From assembly GCF_002900365.1 (NCBI RefSeq), contig NZ_CP025979.1:558001-622000 (forward strand): a DNA stretch of 64,000 bases. The letters are read 5' to 3'. A program made the translations under genes and the position numbers. Below, piece after piece: positions 62,002 through 64,000 of the stretch; the first letter of the stretch is position 1; every line of letters begins with the position of its first letter. Source of the DNA: Escherichia marmotae. Its GTDB lineage: Bacteria > Pseudomonadota > Gammaproteobacteria > Enterobacterales > Enterobacteriaceae. The notes under the pieces were generated by a model that was given only the letters and a program-made list of their open reading frames with translations, had not been told where the DNA came from and did not search any database.

Positions 62002-63687
62002 TTGAAGAAGGTTTGGCTTAACCGTTATCCCGCGGATGTTCCGACGGAGATCAACCCTGACCGTTATCAATCTCTGGTAGATATGTTTGAGCAATCGGTC
62101 GCGCGCTATGCCGACAAGCCCGCGTTTGTGAATATGGGGGAGGTGATGACCTTCCGCAAACTGGAAGAGCGCAGCCGTGCGTTCGCCGCGTATTTACAAC
62201 AAGGGCTGGGGCTGAAGAAGGGCGATCGCGTTGCGCTGATGATGCCTAACTTATTGCAATATCCGGTGGCGCTGTTCGGCATTTTGCGCGCCGGGATGAT
62301 CGTCGTAAACGTCAATCCGTTATATACCCCGCGCGAGCTTGAGCATCAGCTCAACGACAGCGGCGCATCTGCGATTGTCATCGTGTCCAACTTTGCCCAT
62401 ACCCTGGAAAAAGTGGTTGATAAAACCGCTGTCCAGCACGTGATTCTGACACGTATGGGCGATCAGCTTTCTACGGCGAAAGGGACGCTGGTTAACTTCG
62501 TTGTTAAATACATCAAGCGTCTGGTGCCGAAATATCATCTGCCAGATGCCATTTCATTTCGTAGCGCTCTGCATAATGGTTACCGGATGCAGTACGTAAA
62601 ACCTGAACTGGTGCCGGAAGATTTAGCCTTCCTGCAATACACCGGCGGCACCACTGGCGTGGCGAAAGGCGCAATGCTGACTCACCGCAATATGCTGGCA
62701 AATCTGGAACAGGTTAACGCGACCTACGGGCCGCTGTTGTATCCGGGTAAAGAGCTGGTGGTGACGGCATTGCCGCTGTATCACATTTTCGCATTGACCA
62801 TTAACTGCCTGCTGTTTATCGAACTGGGCGGGCAGAATCTGCTTATTACTAACCCACGTGATATTCCGGGGCTGGTGAAAGAGCTGGCGAAATATCCGTT
62901 TACCGCGATCACCGGCGTTAACACGTTGTTCAACGCGTTGCTGAACAATAAAGAATTCCAGCAACTGGATTTCTCCAGTCTGCATCTTTCCGCTGGTGGT
63001 GGGATGCCTGTTCAGCAAGTGGTGGCAGAACGCTGGGTGAAACTGACCGGACAATATCTGCTGGAAGGTTATGGCCTGACCGAGTGTGCACCGCTGGTCA
63101 GCGTTAACCCGTATGATATTGATTATCATAGCGGTAGCATTGGTTTGCCGGTGCCGTCGACCGAAGCCAAGTTGGTTGATGACGACGATAACGAAGTACC
63201 GCCGGGTCAACCGGGTGAGCTTTGTGTCAAAGGGCCGCAGGTGATGCTGGGCTACTGGCAGCGTCCGGATACTACCGATGAAATCATCAAAAATGGCTGG
63301 TTACACACCGGCGACATCGCGGTGATGGATGAAGAAGGATTCCTGCGCATTGTCGATCGTAAAAAAGACATGATTCTGGTTTCTGGCTTTAACGTCTACC
63401 CCAATGAGATTGAAGATGTGGTCATGCAGCACCCAGGTGTACAGGAAGTGGCGGCTGTTGGCGTACCTTCCGGTTCCAGCGGTGAAGCGGTGAAAATCTT
63501 CGTGGTGAAAAAAGACTCGTCACTCACGGAAGAATCACTGGTGACTTTTTGCCGCCGTCAGCTCACAGGCTATAAAGTACCGAAGCTGGTGGAGTTTCGT
63601 GATGAGTTACCGAAATCTAACGTCGGAAAAATTTTGCGACGAGAATTACGTGACGAAGCGCGCGGCAAAGTGGACAATAAAGCCTGA
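62002..63687 (+). CDS. fadD: Long-chain fatty-acid CoA ligase FadD
   Basis: Membrane-associated acyl-CoA synthetase that activates exogenous long-chain fatty acids as they enter (vectorial acylation with FadL). The 561 residues start at TTG 62002 (MKKVWLNRYPADV), the E. coli start; an upstream frame from 61936 would overlap the operator region. ATP/AMP signature YTGGTTGVAKGAM, second motif YGLTECAP, and FACS-type C-terminal motif NGWLHTGDIAVMDEEGFL. Repressed by FadR. Intact. Confidence 0.96.
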   Translation: MKKVWLNRYPADVPTEINPDRYQSLVDMFEQSVARYADKPAFVNMGEVMTFRKLEERSRAFAAYLQQGLGLKKGDRVALMMPNLLQYPVALFGILRAGMIVVNVNPLYTPRELEHQLNDSGASAIVIVSNFAHTLEKVVDKTAVQHVILTRMGDQLSTAKGTLVNFVVKYIKRLVPKYHLPDAISFRSALHNGYRMQYVKPELVPEDLAFLQYTGGTTGVAKGAMLTHRNMLANLEQVNATYGPLLYPGKELVVTALPLYHIFALTINCLLFIELGGQNLLITNPRDIPGLVKELAKYPFTAITGVNTLFNALLNNKEFQQLDFSSLHLSAGGGMPVQQVVAERWVKLTGQYLLEGYGLTECAPLVSVNPYDIDYHSGSIGLPVPSTEAKLVDDDDNEVPPGQPGELCVKGPQVMLGYWQRPDTTDEIIKNGWLHTGDIAVMDEEGFLRIVDRKKDMILVSGFNVYPNEIEDVVMQHPGVQEVAAVGVPSGSSGEAVKIFVVKKDSSLTEESLVTFCRRQLTGYKVPKLVEFRDELPKSNVGKILRRELRDEARGKVDNKA

Positions 63688-63707
63688 GCGTTAAGTCAGT
63701 CGTCAGA

Positions 63708-63733
63708 CGCCGGTTAATCCGGCGTTTTTTTTG
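63708..63733 (+). terminator. fadD terminator and rnd leader U-tract
   Basis: ACGCCGG-TTAAT-CCGGCGT followed by eight T, ending 24 bases before the rnd start. In E. coli this stem followed by U8 is both the terminator-like structure and the leader element reported as necessary for translation of rnd mRNA. Confidence 0.8.
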
Positions 63734-63756
63734 ACGCCCACTAAAGAGAATACAAT

Positions 63757-64000
63757 TTGAATTACCAAATGATTACCACGGACGATGCGCTGGCTTCTTT
63801 GTGTGAAGCCGTCCGTGCCTTTCCGGCGATAGCCCTGGATACTGAATTTGTACGTACGCGCACCTATTACCCGCAACTTGGGTTGATTCAACTTTTTGAT
63901 GGCGAACATCTGGCGCTAATCGATCCACTCGGGATCACCGACTGGTCACCGCTGAAAGCGATCCTGCGCGATCCTTCCATCACCAAATTTCTCCATGCGG
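63757..64000 (+). CDS. rnd: Ribonuclease D, 5' end only (runs off the window)
   Basis: 3'-5' exoribonuclease of the DEDD family that helps mature tRNA 3' ends. The TTG start at 63757 gives MNYQMITTDDALASLCEAV, the E. coli N-terminus. The first catalytic motif, ALDTEF (D and E bind the two metal ions), is present near residue 28. Only 81 codons are in the window; the truncation is the window edge. Confidence 0.93.
   Translation, partial: MNYQMITTDDALASLCEAVRAFPAIALDTEFVRTRTYYPQLGLIQLFDGEHLALIDPLGITDWSPLKAILRDPSITKFLHA

Overview
The window is enterobacterial chromosome of the Escherichia coli/Shigella group. Nearly every gene outside one 18-kb segment can be recognised as its E. coli counterpart with the expected length and order. 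A chromosomal ipaH effector gene with a MxiE-box-like promoter element, two IS66-family elements, a nested IS4 and a broken motility-brake gene (ycgR) point to Shigella (or closely related enteroinvasive E. coli). The species within Shigella cannot be decided from this window.

Layout. (1) 1-9778: nhaB (5' end only), fadR, ycgB, dadA-dadX, cvrA, ldcA, emtA and a 5'-truncated ycgR, the block near 26-27 min on the E. coli K-12 map. (2) 9779-28213: accessory segment. It consists of an IS66-family element cut by IS4, a contractile-tail/baseplate/tail-fibre operon from a defective prophage, ipaH on the opposite strand, a second intact IS66-family copy, and a 23-bp remnant of the sdsR (ryeB) sRNA 3' end that looks like the prophage attachment core. 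(3) 28214-64000: pphA, yebW, yebV, rsmF, letB-letA, msrC, proQ-prc, htpX, yebQ, kdgR, yobH, mgrB, yebO, yobF-cspC, rlmA, mntP with its riboswitch, yobD, manXYZ, yoaE, pdeD, sdaA, nudL-pabB, yoaH, a pentapeptide-repeat gene, yoaC, yoaB, yoaA, tsaB, yeaY, fadD and the 5' end of rnd. This is the K-12 41-min block read in the reverse direction. Joining block 1 to block 3 through the prophage implies a large inversion across the terminus with IS66/prophage sequence at the joint.

How genes work together. FadR (block 1) controls fatty-acid degradation, and its target fadD lies at the other end of the window. A 14-bp motif is identical upstream of both. dadA/dadX convert L- and D-alanine to pyruvate under an apparent CRP site. 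letA/letB move lipid across the envelope. proQ and prc are adjacent. msrC and htpX are stress-protection genes. mgrB carries a PhoP box and feeds back on PhoQ. manXYZ is the mannose/glucose PTS permease. The prophage keeps a contiguous tape-measure-to-fibre assembly line, but no head, lysis or integrase gene is present here.

No plainly new molecular system was found. The best leads are the ipaH/MxiE-box locus with recently duplicated LRR units, the IS66-mediated rearrangement joint, the prophage-occupied sdsR locus, and a nonsense codon in yobF.
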